Positions 17,749-26,341 of a stretch of DNA of 48,487 nt are shown in pieces. This stretch comes from Spirochaetales bacterium Spiro_09 (GTDB lineage Bacteria > Spirochaetota > Spirochaetia > Treponematales > Treponemataceae): assembly GCA_001604385.1 (NCBI GenBank), contig LVBK01000024.1:1-48487 (forward strand). The letters are read 5' to 3'. Numbering within the stretch: the stretch's first letter is position 1; every line of letters begins with the position of its first letter. The notes beneath the pieces were generated by a model. The model saw nothing but the letters and a program-made list of their open reading frames with translations. It had not been told where the DNA came from and ran no database searches. Made by a program: the position numbers and the translations under genes.

Positions 17749-17801
17749 TGAGGCAGAGCGGGCGACGGGAAGCGTTCTGACGTCGCGCGGAGCCACCGCG
17801 C
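17749..17801 (-). repeat. intergenic palindromic repeat, copy D
   Basis: A minus-strand copy of the four-copy element: GCGCGGTGGCTCCGCGC at one end and CTGCCTCA at the other, 53 bp apart. It lies about 40 bp upstream of the putP -35 box. Confidence 0.6.
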
Positions 17802-17844
17802 AGGGAGGGCCATGCTTCGCGGGCTCGGTTCTCCGTACTTTTTG

Positions 17845-17873
17845 TTGACAATGGGCAGTGCGCCTCATATCAT
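17845..17873 (+). promoter_or_regulatory. putP promoter, leaderless layout
   Basis: A perfect -35 TTGACA (17845-17850), a 17-bp spacer and TATCAT (17868-17873) are followed by six bases and the ATG at 17880. The expected transcription start is the A of the start codon. Confidence 0.75.
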
Positions 17874-17879
17874 GGACTG

Positions 17880-19334
17880 ATGTATTATATTCAATTTATC
17901 CTCTATCTGGTATTGATGTTGGTTATCGGCTTCATTTCGATGAAGAAAGCTCACAGTAACGAGCTCTTTTTAATCGGCGGCAGGACGCTCGGGCCGGTTG
18001 CAAGCGCGATCAGTGCCGGAGCCTCCGACATGTCGAGCTGGCTCCTGCTCGGACTTCCCGGAGCTGTTTTCGCAAGCGGCCTGGTTGAGGGGATCTGGAT
18101 TTCCCTTGGGCTGACGATCGGGGCATACCTGAACTGGCTGATAGTTGCCGGCCGTTTGCGCTCCCTGAGCGAACGGCTTAACTCGGTAACCCTGCCGTCG
18201 TTTTTGGCAAAGCGGTTCAACGATGAATCCGGCGTGCTGAAAATTACTTCAACCGTAGTTATTCTGATTTTCTTTACCCTCTACGTTGCCTCGGGCCTGA
18301 AGGGCGGCACCAAGCTGTTTGCCCATGCCTTCGGCGCGAGCGAGGAAGTCGCCATGACCATCACTACCCTGGTGGTGGTTTCCTATACCTTTTTGGGTGG
18401 ATACCTTGCCGTGTGCTGGACCGATCTTGTCCAGGGACTCCTGATGCTTGCCGCCCTGGCTTTTTGTCTCATATTGGGCCTGGTGGGCATCGGCGGCTCC
18501 GGCGTTGACATAGCGGCCATTAATCCCGCAGCCTTTAAGGTGTCCACCGGCTGGATCACCGCGGCTTCGCTCATGGCCTGGGGTTTCGGCTATTTCGGTC
18601 AGCCCCATATTCTGGCGCGGTTTATCGGTATCCGGGACGTACAATCGGTACCGCGTGCCCGGCGCGTCGGCATTATATGGATGATTCTGTGTCTGGTATG
18701 CGCGACGCTCATCGGAATTGTCGGTATTGGCTATGATGCCCTGCATCCCCTCGCGGGAGTAAGCGGGGCGGGCGGAGATCCCGAGCGCGTATTCCTCGCC
18801 CTGGCAACCACGCTCTTTCATCCGGTCTTCGCCGGTTTTGTTCTTGCCGCGGTTCTTGCGGCCGTCATGTCCACCGCCGATTCCCAGTTGCTCGTGTTGA
18901 CCTCTTCCCTGACCGAGGATATCCCCGCGGTACAGAAAATGGCGGACGCGAAAAAGAAATGGATTAGCCGTTTGGGCGTCGTGGGCTTTGCCATTCTTGC
19001 CTGGGTTATTGCGGCCAATGACCAGGGTTCTATCCTGGCGATGGTCGGCTATGCCTGGGGAGGCTTCGGCGCAGCCTTCGGCCCGGTGGTTATTCTTGCC
19101 CTGTGCTGGAGACGGACGACAAAGTGGGGGGCCTTTGCCGGTATGCTGAGCGGTGCCCTGGTCATCTTTATCGTGAAAAACTTTATCAAGATTCCCGGGG
19201 AATATTTTTATGAACTGATGCCCGGCTTTATCATTTCTTTCGGCGTTGTGGTGTTGGTCAGCCTGCTCACGTCTCCTCCGCCCGAAAGCGTTCTCTCTGA
19301 GTTTGACGGGTCAAATCAGGACGTGCGGTCGTAG
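17880..19334 (+). CDS. putP: sodium/proline symporter
   Basis: A 484-residue member of the sodium:solute symporter family with about 13 transmembrane helices. The PutP signature GGRTLGPVASAISAGASDMS followed by SWLLLGLPGAVF is present near residues 33-65, including the Asp (of SDMS) that is essential for Na+ coupling in E. coli PutP. Later blocks include WGFGYFGQPHILARFIG and AAVMSTADSQLLVLTSSL. It imports proline with Na+ as carbon/nitrogen source or osmolyte. The start is fixed by the helix-1 sequence and the abutting promoter; there is no Shine-Dalgarno sequence. The mechanosensitive channel follows after two bases, an association that fits osmotic adaptation. Confidence 0.93.
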   Translation: MYYIQFILYLVLMLVIGFISMKKAHSNELFLIGGRTLGPVASAISAGASDMSSWLLLGLPGAVFASGLVEGIWISLGLTIGAYLNWLIVAGRLRSLSERLNSVTLPSFLAKRFNDESGVLKITSTVVILIFFTLYVASGLKGGTKLFAHAFGASEEVAMTITTLVVVSYTFLGGYLAVCWTDLVQGLLMLAALAFCLILGLVGIGGSGVDIAAINPAAFKVSTGWITAASLMAWGFGYFGQPHILARFIGIRDVQSVPRARRVGIIWMILCLVCATLIGIVGIGYDALHPLAGVSGAGGDPERVFLALATTLFHPVFAGFVLAAVLAAVMSTADSQLLVLTSSLTEDIPAVQKMADAKKKWISRLGVVGFAILAWVIAANDQGSILAMVGYAWGGFGAAFGPVVILALCWRRTTKWGAFAGMLSGALVIFIVKNFIKIPGEYFYELMPGFIISFGVVVLVSLLTSPPPESVLSEFDGSNQDVRS

Positions 19335-19336
19335 TC

Positions 19337-20599
19337 ATGGAAGGTTTTTTGCGCTCCCTCTTGCAGTCTTCCGGTCTGCCGGACATCTGGACAGAACGCC
19401 TATTGGTACTTTCCCATCTTGCGTTCCTGTTTCTGATTGCATTGCTCGTGTCGCTGGTAGCCCGGTTTCTACTACGCAGGGTGGTCCAAAAAGCGGTGAA
19501 AAGGACGTCGTCCCAGTGGGACGACATTTTGCTGGAGAGCGGTCTTTTCAGGCGGCTTTCCTTTCTTTTCCCTCCGATCGCGGTCATGATTCTCCTGCCG
19601 TTTTTTTTCCCGTACGCCCGCGAGCTGTCCGACATTCTCGGACGGCTCCTGGTCGCCTATATCATTGTCATGATCGCCCACAGCAGCGCGGCCTTTCTTG
19701 ATTCGGTCAACGAGATTTACCGGACCGTCAATGCCGACATTGCACGAAAAAAGCCCATCAAGGGCTATCTGCAAATGGTCAAGATATTTGTCTGGATTGT
19801 CGGGGCCGTTCTTTCGGTCACTACCGTGCTGCAGGTCTCGCCGGTCGGCGTGCTGAGCGGTCTGGGCGCGATGAGCGCGGTTATCCTTCTGGTGTTCAAG
19901 GATTCGATCATGGGGTTTGTCTCCAGCATGCAGCTGTCGGCCAATGACATGGTACGGATCGGGGACTGGATTGAAATGCCCAAGTATGGCGCTGACGGTG
20001 ACGTTATTGATATTACCCTGCAATCGATAAAGGTTCGCAATTGGGATTTGACCATAACCACGATACCGATTTACGCCCTGATTTCTGACAGCTTCAAGAA
20101 CTGGCGCGGTATGAGCGAGTCTCAGGGACGGCGCATCAAGCGTTCCATCCGGATCGACATGCAATCGGTTCGCTTTTTGACCGACTCCGACATTGCGCGA
20201 CTTTCCCGTCTGCGCCTGTTATCCGGTTATCTGGCGAACAAGCAGCGGGAAATAGCCGAGCATAACCGCGCGCTGGCAATCCCCGATGATGATATGGTGT
20301 CGGGTCGCCATTTGACGAATCTGGGAACCTTCCGCGCCTATGTCGAGGCCTATCTTGCCGATAACCCCGCCGTTCAGCAGGAAATGCTGCATATGGTGCG
20401 CTACCTTGAGCCCGGCGCGGAGGGGATACCCCTCGAACTCTATCTTTTCAGCGCGGACAAGAACTGGGTTTCCTACGAGAATGTACAGGCTGACATCCTT
20501 GACCATCTGTTGGCGGTACTGCCCGAGTTCGGGTTGCGGGTTTTCCAGAACCCCTCAGGTCAGGATATCCGCGAACTGGCCCGTCCGGCGTCAGACTGA
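19337..20599 (+). CDS. mechanosensitive ion channel, YbdG-type MscS family
   Basis: A 420-residue MscS-family protein, similar in length and layout to E. coli YbdG. An N-terminal set of about five membrane helices is followed by the MscS pore-helix and beta domain: GLGAMSAVILLVFKDSIMGF, then VRIGDWIEMPKYGADGDVIDITLQSIKVRNWD and TIPIYALISDSFKNWRG. The family opens under membrane tension to release solutes in hypo-osmotic shock. It starts two bases after putP, so solute uptake and emergency release are probably co-expressed. Repeat copy B follows its stop. Confidence 0.88.
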   Translation: MEGFLRSLLQSSGLPDIWTERLLVLSHLAFLFLIALLVSLVARFLLRRVVQKAVKRTSSQWDDILLESGLFRRLSFLFPPIAVMILLPFFFPYARELSDILGRLLVAYIIVMIAHSSAAFLDSVNEIYRTVNADIARKKPIKGYLQMVKIFVWIVGAVLSVTTVLQVSPVGVLSGLGAMSAVILLVFKDSIMGFVSSMQLSANDMVRIGDWIEMPKYGADGDVIDITLQSIKVRNWDLTITTIPIYALISDSFKNWRGMSESQGRRIKRSIRIDMQSVRFLTDSDIARLSRLRLLSGYLANKQREIAEHNRALAIPDDDMVSGRHLTNLGTFRAYVEAYLADNPAVQQEMLHMVRYLEPGAEGIPLELYLFSADKNWVSYENVQADILDHLLAVLPEFGLRVFQNPSGQDIRELARPASD

Positions 20600-20639
20600 C
20601 CTGCAGCGTGTTCCGCGCGCTCCCCGCTTTACCCCTGCT

Positions 20640-20690
20640 TCGCGGGGGCTCCGCGCTGCCAGAGGGACCCCTTGTGGCCCCCTCTGCCTC
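20640..20690 (+). repeat. intergenic palindromic repeat, copy B
   Basis: A plus-strand copy: CGCGGGGGCTCCGCGC at the left, CTGCCTC at the right, 51 bp overall. An internal AGAGGGACC.../GGCCCCCTCT pairing can extend it to a hairpin. It fills the gap between the convergent channel and SGNH genes and may act as a terminator there. Confidence 0.65.
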
Positions 20691-20711
20691 GTCTGTGAAA
20701 TGCAAGAAAAA

Positions 20712-21344
20712 CTACAGCAGTGATACCGCTTTCAGCCAGCAGTGTGCCATGGCTGCGTGGCCGGCCATTGTCGGGTGGCAGCCGTCGTATGTCCACATGA
20801 TGTCAGGGCGCCGGTGAAGCAAGTCGAGCTGCAGTTCCGCAGTCGGTACATAAATGGCCCGGTATTTGGCTGCAAGTTCGCGTACAATCTGGCCGCGTTC
20901 GGCAAGAAGTGTCGCCATCCGCTCATTGGTTGCATTTTCGATGGTTGTCGGGCTGCACAGGATCAGCTGCCTGACGCCGCCTTCAAGAGCCTGGTCAATG
21001 AGAGCGGTGCAATTTGTCCGGTACTCGTCGGGTCCGATGTACTTTTGCCCGTTCCATTCACCGGCAATACGCCATACGTCATTGACGCCGACCATGATCG
21101 AAAGCACGGTGGGTCTGAGGTCAATGCAGTCCTCCTCCCATCTGGCCAATAGCTCGGCACTGCGGTCCCCGCCTACGCCCCGATTAAGTATGGTTATGTT
21201 CAGGTCAGGTTGCAAAAGGGGAATAAGACCCGCCACGACCGAAACATATCCTTCCCCGAGGCCGTCCGCCGTTTCCCGGCGTCCACAATCGGTAATGCTG
21301 TCTCCCTGAAAGAGAATTCTGTCTCCGTTTTGTATGTTGTTCAT
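20712..21344 (-). CDS. SGNH/GDSL-type hydrolase (2)
   Basis: A 210-residue SGNH hydrolase with block I ILFQGDSITDCGR, block II LNRGVGGDR, block III IMVGVNDVW and block V DGCHPTMAGHAAMA, giving the Ser, Gly, Asn and Asp-His set. It resembles TesA/arylesterase and carbohydrate-esterase-like members that hydrolyse acyl or acetyl esters; the natural substrate is unknown. No signal peptide is visible. The protein is only distantly similar to the SGNH hydrolase at 5853-6482. TACACT sits six bases before the ATG and no Shine-Dalgarno sequence is seen. Confidence 0.85.
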   Translation of the reverse strand: MNNIQNGDRILFQGDSITDCGRRETADGLGEGYVSVVAGLIPLLQPDLNITILNRGVGGDRSAELLARWEEDCIDLRPTVLSIMVGVNDVWRIAGEWNGQKYIGPDEYRTNCTALIDQALEGGVRQLILCSPTTIENATNERMATLLAERGQIVRELAAKYRAIYVPTAELQLDLLHRRPDIMWTYDGCHPTMAGHAAMAHCWLKAVSLL

Positions 21345-21350
21345 ACAGAC

Positions 21351-21380
21351 AGTGTACAGGGTGATTCATTGACTTCGCAA
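21351..21380 (-). promoter_or_regulatory. promoter of SGNH hydrolase 2, leaderless layout
   Basis: On the minus strand TTGCGA (21375-21380), an 18-bp spacer and TACACT (21351-21356) are followed by six bases and the ATG at 21344. Confidence 0.5.
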
Positions 21381-21397
21381 TACCCGTCTTCTACACT
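21369..21397 (+). promoter_or_regulatory. promoter of the HD-GYP / lipoprotein / kinase operon
   Basis: TTGACT (21369-21374), a 17-bp spacer and TACACT (21392-21397). Its -35 box abuts the -35 box of the divergent SGNH promoter. The expected start near 21404 leaves a leader of about 40 bases with a GGAG site. Confidence 0.65.
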
Positions 21398-21443
21398 TGT
21401 AGAGAGTGGTTGTGCACAACCTGAATACAAGTATGGAGCAGAT

Positions 21444-22565
21444 ATGGAATTCCCCGGTGTATATTCCGTTTTGGTCATAGATGACGAGTCCGCGATTCGG
21501 AGCAGCTTTTCCTATTTTCTTGAAGATCTTGGCTACACGGTGTACCAGGCGGAAAACGGGCGGGATGGACTCCAAAAACTGCAGGATAAACAGCCTGATG
21601 TCATTTTGACCGATCTGCGTATGCCCGAGCTTGACGGTCTTGAGGTCTTGAAACAGGTTGCGTCCATTGCGCCCGAGACGCCGGTTGTGGTTATCTCCGG
21701 TACCGGCCGCATTCAGGATGTCGTGGAAGCCCTTCATCTGGGTGCCTGGGATTATTTATTGAAACCGGTCGAGGACCTTGTCGTTCTCGAACATGTGGTG
21801 TCGCGGGCGCTCGCCCGTGTGGTGCTGGGCCGCGAAAACCGCCGGTATCAGGAAGATCTTGAGGCGCTGGTTCGCGAGCGAACCGAGGCGCTGGAGCGGA
21901 CGAACCGTGAGCTGGAGATTAGCCGCAGACAAATTATCTCGATATTATCCCAGGCGGCAGAGTACCGGGACTTTGAGACCGGTAACCATTTTATGCGGGT
22001 TTCCGCCATCTGCGGCTGTCTCGCACGCGGCATGGGCTGGCCGGAAGTTGAGGTCAATTGTATGGAACTTGCCTCGCCGGTTCACGATATCGGAAAGATC
22101 GGTATCCCCGATCATATTCTTCTCAAGGGGGGTGCTCTTGATCCGGACGAGTGGACAGAAATGCAGAAACACTGTGAATACGGGTACAATATCCTTTCCG
22201 GCCAGCATTTTGCCGGCTTTGCGCTCGGATCCACCGTCCAGAATATTTTGACGGACGGCGGGAAGTGCGGGATTTTGGCTTACGCGGCAAATATCGCGCT
22301 CTATCACCATGAACGCTGGGACGGGAACGGCTATCCGTCGGGACTTGCCGGCAATGACATTCCGATTGAAGCGCGAATTACCGCTGTTGCCGATGTCTAC
22401 GATGCCATTTCGAGTCGCCGGCCGTATAAGGATCCCTGGCCCCAGGACAAGTGCTTGCAGTATGTGCGGGATCAGTCCGGAACCCAGTTTGATCCGTCCG
22501 TTGTGGATATATTTTTCCGGAATCTGGACAAAATTCAGGCGATCAGGAAGAGTTATGAAGACTAG
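21444..22565 (+). CDS. response regulator with HD-GYP c-di-GMP phosphodiesterase output
   Basis: A 373-residue protein: CheY-like receiver (residues 5-125; acidic pair VIDDE, phospho-acceptor Asp57 in ILTDLRMPELDG, switch residues VVISG, Lys in LLKPV), a coiled-coil linker (residues 135-165) and an HD-GYP domain (about 170-370). The HD-GYP part keeps TGNHFMRV, HDIGKIGIPD (His214-Asp215), HHERWDGNGYPSGL (GYP 296-298) and DVYDAISSRRPYK, so it should hydrolyse cyclic di-GMP when phosphorylated. The start at 21444 follows GGAG by five bases. It overlaps the next gene by 11 bp and heads a three-gene operon ending in a histidine kinase, which is its likely partner. Confidence 0.93.
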   Translation: MEFPGVYSVLVIDDESAIRSSFSYFLEDLGYTVYQAENGRDGLQKLQDKQPDVILTDLRMPELDGLEVLKQVASIAPETPVVVISGTGRIQDVVEALHLGAWDYLLKPVEDLVVLEHVVSRALARVVLGRENRRYQEDLEALVRERTEALERTNRELEISRRQIISILSQAAEYRDFETGNHFMRVSAICGCLARGMGWPEVEVNCMELASPVHDIGKIGIPDHILLKGGALDPDEWTEMQKHCEYGYNILSGQHFAGFALGSTVQNILTDGGKCGILAYAANIALYHHERWDGNGYPSGLAGNDIPIEARITAVADVYDAISSRRPYKDPWPQDKCLQYVRDQSGTQFDPSVVDIFFRNLDKIQAIRKSYED

Positions 22566-23562
22566 AGCGCGGGGTATTGCCTTTTTATCCGCCATTCTGT
22601 GTTTTCTTCCGGTGTGTACTGGTTGTGGCGAAAAGTCGCCGTATGCCTATTCTACGCGAACCAACCGTGAAACGCTCCGCATCGGGGTGAACCGCAGTTT
22701 AAAGTCCGCTCCCGTCATGCTTGCTCAGTCCCTGGGGTATTTTGAGGAAGGCAACATTGAGGCTGTAGTCACGGTTGAGCCGTCTGCGGTTAACTTGATG
22801 AACCGTCTTTCTTCCGGAGAGTTCGACTTCGTAACCGTGCCGGAGTACCAGATTGTATCCCATGCGAAACAGCGGAGCGACTTTCGGGTAATCGCGGTCC
22901 TGAACCGGAATCAGAGCAGGATATTGTTGCTGAACCGAGAAACCTGCCCGACTCCCCGTGATCTTGGAGGCAAGCAGGTGGGCCTTGTGACGGGCAGTGC
23001 TGCCGAATACACCCTCTACCGTATATTGGTATTTAATGAAATAGAGCCAGGGTCGGTAAAAACAGTGTACTATGCGGCTGAGGATCTTCCGCGTGCCGCC
23101 GCTTCCGGCAAGCTCGATGCGTTGATTCTGTGGCCACCGTTTGCTGATGCAGCTTTGGACCTTTCCCCGGATCGGTTCATTCCGGTAAATGCCCACATGG
23201 GACAGGATATGTACTGGCTCCTGGTGTGTCGTTCCGGTTTGGCCGATCTGAAACCGGATCTTGTCCGGGATATGCTCGTGTCCCTTGAGCGCGCGAACCT
23301 GTATGTGCAGGAATACAAAGAAGATTCCCTGTCGTTGTTGTCCGATTCACTGTTAATTCCCAAGGAAGATTTACGGGAAGAGTGGGATATGTATTATTTC
23401 TCGCTCGAGATGCCCCAAAGCCTCTATATGGCGCTGGAAGAACAGGCAAAGTGGCTGTTACGCGATACCGGGCAGGGAGGAATCCCTCCGGAATTTATGG
23501 ACTTTCTTGATGGCACCCCGCTATCAGCTATCGCTCCCGAACAGGTAACTCTTATCCAGTAG
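22555..23562 (+). CDS. NMT1/SsuA-type substrate-binding lipoprotein
   Basis: A 335-residue periplasmic-binding-type protein. A hydrophobic signal (residues 8-20) ends in a relaxed, spirochaete-like lipobox with Cys21 or Cys24 as the lipid site. The mature part starts TLRIGVNRSLKSAPVMLAQS, followed by LGYFEEGNIEAVV, and contains the domain 2 hinge CPTPRDLGGKQVGLVTGSAA and WPPFADAAL, as in nitrate/sulfonate/thiamine-precursor binding proteins. No permease or ATPase gene is near. It sits between the HD-GYP regulator and the histidine kinase with tight spacing (11-bp overlap, 9-bp gap), so I infer it is the ligand-binding input of the sensor rather than part of a transporter. GGAAGAG precedes the ATG. 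Confidence 0.85.
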   Translation: MKTRARGIAFLSAILCFLPVCTGCGEKSPYAYSTRTNRETLRIGVNRSLKSAPVMLAQSLGYFEEGNIEAVVTVEPSAVNLMNRLSSGEFDFVTVPEYQIVSHAKQRSDFRVIAVLNRNQSRILLLNRETCPTPRDLGGKQVGLVTGSAAEYTLYRILVFNEIEPGSVKTVYYAAEDLPRAAASGKLDALILWPPFADAALDLSPDRFIPVNAHMGQDMYWLLVCRSGLADLKPDLVRDMLVSLERANLYVQEYKEDSLSLLSDSLLIPKEDLREEWDMYYFSLEMPQSLYMALEEQAKWLLRDTGQGGIPPEFMDFLDGTPLSAIAPEQVTLIQ

Positions 23563-23571
23563 GAGGAAGGT

Positions 23572-25473
23572 GTGTCCTTAAGACGGAAATTCGCTGTTGC
23601 CATCCTCCTCCTCTCTCTGATTATTGCAATATCCTCTGTGGTACTTTCGGGAAAATATCTGGAAATACGCTCTGCCCGACGGTTTCAGGAGTCCTTGATA
23701 GCGAGCTACCGGTCTATAGAGCAGGTATCCATGAGCTTGAACGAGTATCTCATTATGGGGAATGCCCGGGCTGAATCCCAGCTTCAGGCGCTCATTCATG
23801 CACGCGGTTGCGATACGGTGTTCCCCTCGCTGGGAAAATGGGATGATGAATATCCCGTAATGCGTCAGGTTCTGAGAAAACACGATGACTTTCACCGTAC
23901 CCTTGAGTTACTGCATACTCTGATCGAGGAAAACAAGCGTGACACCCTGGTTTTCCGGGAAACAGCTGCACTTTCCCAATTATTGACCCATGAATTAAAA
24001 ATGTACATTCTTGGGGTTCTGTCTGAAATGGGATCGCGACTGCAGACCGAAACCCACCGGTTATTTACGGTTATTTTTGTTGGCCTTTTTATTGTCTTTC
24101 TTTCTCTTGTTTTCTTTTTATACTGGTTCAACCAGACGGTTCTTTCCCGCCTCTTGCCACTTGATGCCCTTGCGGCAAATATGGCCTTTGGCGATTATTC
24201 CCGGGATGTACCGGTGTCCGGCAATGATGAAATAACCACACTTGCACGATCTTTCAATACAATGCGCAGCGCCGTTCAAGCCTCCTTGCAGGAAATTTCG
24301 GCGGAAAAAGACAAAATCGATATCATTCTGTCGTCGATCGGGGATGCTGTCGTTGCCTTTGATCTTGCAGGCCACCCCATTCTGCTTAATGGTGCTGCCG
24401 AGCGGTTATGCGCCCTGACCCACGAGGAAGCGCTGCAATGCGATCAGCGAACCCTCTTTACGCTCAGGTCCCTGGCGGGAGACGTGCTGCATCCGGTTGA
24501 TATGGTGTTAAGGACTGGCGAGCCGATCGATTCGAAGGACGCGATGGAGCTTGTCCGCTCCGATGGCTCGGCCTTGATGATTGCTCATTCTGCCTCGCCC
24601 CTGCGGACAGATACCAAAGAAATTGCCGGCGTTGTTCTGGTGTTGCGCGACGTGAGCGAGGAGTTCCGCTTGCGTGAAATGATGATACAGAATGAAAAGA
24701 TGCTTTCCGTCGGAGGCCTGGCCGCGGGCATGGCGCACGAAATTAACAATCCTCTTGCCGGTATTATGCAAACTGCCGAGGTTCTGGAGACCCGCTTGCT
24801 GGGTACGGTTTCGGGAAACAGACAGGCAGCCGAACGGTGCGGAATTACCCTGGACGCGTTACGGTTGTACATCGAGGATCGTAAAATTGACGAGATGCTG
24901 CGGATTATCCATGATTCCGGGAAACGGGTAAGCCAGATTGTGGACAATATGTTGGGCTTCGCCCGAAAGAGTGATGCCCGCTCCTCGACGCACCAGGTAA
25001 CGGATCTGATAGATCAAGCCCTGGAGCTGGCCCGAACCGATTACGATTTGAAAAAACAGTATGACTTCAAGAGTATCAAGATTGAAAAGGACTATGAAGC
25101 AGACCTTCCCCCGGTTTTTTGTGACGCCGGCAAGCTGCAGCAGGTATTCCTCAATATTTTCAGCAATGGCGCTCATGCCATGCAAAACGCAGAAATCAAA
25201 AAGCCCCCGTGTTTTTCGATTCGGGTATGGTTTGATCCGGAAAAGAGCGACATCTGCCTGGAAATAGCGGATAACGGCCCGGGAATGAGTGAGTCGGTAC
25301 GCAAGCGGGTTTTTGAGCCTTTCTTTACAACGAAACCGGTGGGCGTCGGTACCGGACTCGGCTTGAGCGTGTCGTATTTTATTATTACCCGGGATCATCG
25401 GGGAAGCATGGATGTGCGTTCTGCCCCCGGAGAAGGCGCCACCTTTATCATTACCCTGCCGGTTCAGCGCTGA
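23572..25473 (+). CDS. membrane sensor histidine kinase (HAMP-PAS-HisKA-HATPase)
   Basis: A 633-residue kinase beginning at GTG, with AGGAGGAAG directly upstream. Order: TM1 (residues 8-26), an extracytoplasmic helical region (27-163), TM2 (164-186), HAMP (187-240), PAS (about 250-365, IGDAVVAFDLAGHPILLNGAA), HisKA with phospho-acceptor His389 in MAHEINNPLAGI, and HATPase (N box FLNIFSNGAHAMQNA, G1 DNGPGM, F/G2 FEPFFTTKPVGVGTGLGL). All catalytic boxes are intact. The upstream lipoprotein is the likely ligand-binding partner and the receiver-HD-GYP protein the likely phosphorylation target, making a complete signal-to-c-di-GMP circuit. Confidence 0.94.
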   Translation: MSLRRKFAVAILLLSLIIAISSVVLSGKYLEIRSARRFQESLIASYRSIEQVSMSLNEYLIMGNARAESQLQALIHARGCDTVFPSLGKWDDEYPVMRQVLRKHDDFHRTLELLHTLIEENKRDTLVFRETAALSQLLTHELKMYILGVLSEMGSRLQTETHRLFTVIFVGLFIVFLSLVFFLYWFNQTVLSRLLPLDALAANMAFGDYSRDVPVSGNDEITTLARSFNTMRSAVQASLQEISAEKDKIDIILSSIGDAVVAFDLAGHPILLNGAAERLCALTHEEALQCDQRTLFTLRSLAGDVLHPVDMVLRTGEPIDSKDAMELVRSDGSALMIAHSASPLRTDTKEIAGVVLVLRDVSEEFRLREMMIQNEKMLSVGGLAAGMAHEINNPLAGIMQTAEVLETRLLGTVSGNRQAAERCGITLDALRLYIEDRKIDEMLRIIHDSGKRVSQIVDNMLGFARKSDARSSTHQVTDLIDQALELARTDYDLKKQYDFKSIKIEKDYEADLPPVFCDAGKLQQVFLNIFSNGAHAMQNAEIKKPPCFSIRVWFDPEKSDICLEIADNGPGMSESVRKRVFEPFFTTKPVGVGTGLGLSVSYFIITRDHRGSMDVRSAPGEGATFIITLPVQR

Positions 25474-25477
25474 CCGC

Positions 25478-26305
25478 TTACTGTCGGCTAAACAACCGCA
25501 TCATTCGGGCTGGATGGTTGGTAATTATGCCGTCGACTCCAAACGCTGCAAGCCTTCTGGCTGTTTCTTCGTCATTGACCGTCCAGACGTTGACCTTTTT
25601 CCCCTCGGCATGTTTTTCGGCAATATCCCGCTTCCCGGTAAGCCGGAAATGGGGATGCCAGCAGTGATGGGTGACGTGCTTCATGATCGGGCGTGTGTCA
25701 TAGCGGATAGCCGTACTCCACAGAAAACCGAGTCTTGCTCCGGGCAGCTCACGGGCGATAGCACAGAGGGCTGCAGGATCAAAACTGGAAAAAAGAATCG
25801 TGTTTTCAAGATATGGCCGGGTTTTCCCGGCGTCACGGACACAGCGAGCCACTGCGGCGGCAAGGCGGCGGCATTCTGTTTCCCTCGGGGAGTCCGGATC
25901 GCTCTGCATCTTTTTCCAGCCCGTAACCGTGCGGATTACCGCCTTCCATTGGGCGTCATCGGGAATGTCGCTCTTCAGTTCGATGTTCAGCAAGCTGCCT
26001 TCGGGGCTGGTTTCCAGAACCTGCCCGAGGCGCGGGATACGTTCGCCGGTAAAGCGGGGTGAAAAATGCGAGCCCGCGTCGAGGCCTTCGATGAAATCGG
26101 ACTCGTGATCCCGTATGCGTCCGGACGAGCCGGTCAGGCGGTCCAGGGTGTCATCGTGAAATACATAAGGTATGCCGTCCTTCGAGCATTGCACATCCAG
26201 TTCGATGCCGTCACAGCCGGTTTCCCAGGCACGCGTGAAGGCAGCCATCGTATTTTGCGGACATTCTGCCATCGCACCCCGGTGAGCATACACAAGCGGT
26301 CTCAT
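25478..26305 (-). CDS. glpQ: glycerophosphodiester phosphodiesterase
   Basis: A 275-residue GDPD-family TIM barrel. The metal and catalytic residues are visible: AHRGAMAECPQNTMAAF (His-Arg and Glu), GIELDVQCSKDGIPYVFHDDTLDRLT (Glu-x-Asp and His), LNIELKSD and, at the end, VNVWTVNDEETARRLAAFGVDGIITNHP. It cleaves glycerophosphodiesters to glycerol 3-phosphate and an alcohol. No signal peptide is present, so it resembles the cytoplasmic UgpQ type and would act on imported or recycled phospholipid head groups. The 3' end is four bases from the convergent kinase gene. Confidence 0.95.
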   Translation of the reverse strand: MRPLVYAHRGAMAECPQNTMAAFTRAWETGCDGIELDVQCSKDGIPYVFHDDTLDRLTGSSGRIRDHESDFIEGLDAGSHFSPRFTGERIPRLGQVLETSPEGSLLNIELKSDIPDDAQWKAVIRTVTGWKKMQSDPDSPRETECRRLAAAVARCVRDAGKTRPYLENTILFSSFDPAALCAIARELPGARLGFLWSTAIRYDTRPIMKHVTHHCWHPHFRLTGKRDIAEKHAEGKKVNVWTVNDEETARRLAAFGVDGIITNHPARMMRLFSRQ

Positions 26306-26312
26306 GACAAAG

Positions 26313-26341
26313 AGTATACCAGCGTTTTTATCTTCCGTCAG
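26313..26341 (-). promoter_or_regulatory. glpQ promoter, leaderless layout
   Basis: On the minus strand CTGACG (26336-26341), a 17-bp spacer and TATACT (26313-26318) are followed by seven bases and the ATG at 26305. The -35 box overlaps the end of the upstream ferredoxin gene. Confidence 0.5.

Noticed and set aside
22555-23562. Thiamine-precursor or sulfonate ABC transporter
   Set aside because: Only the binding protein is present; tight coupling to a kinase and HD-GYP gene favours a sensor role.
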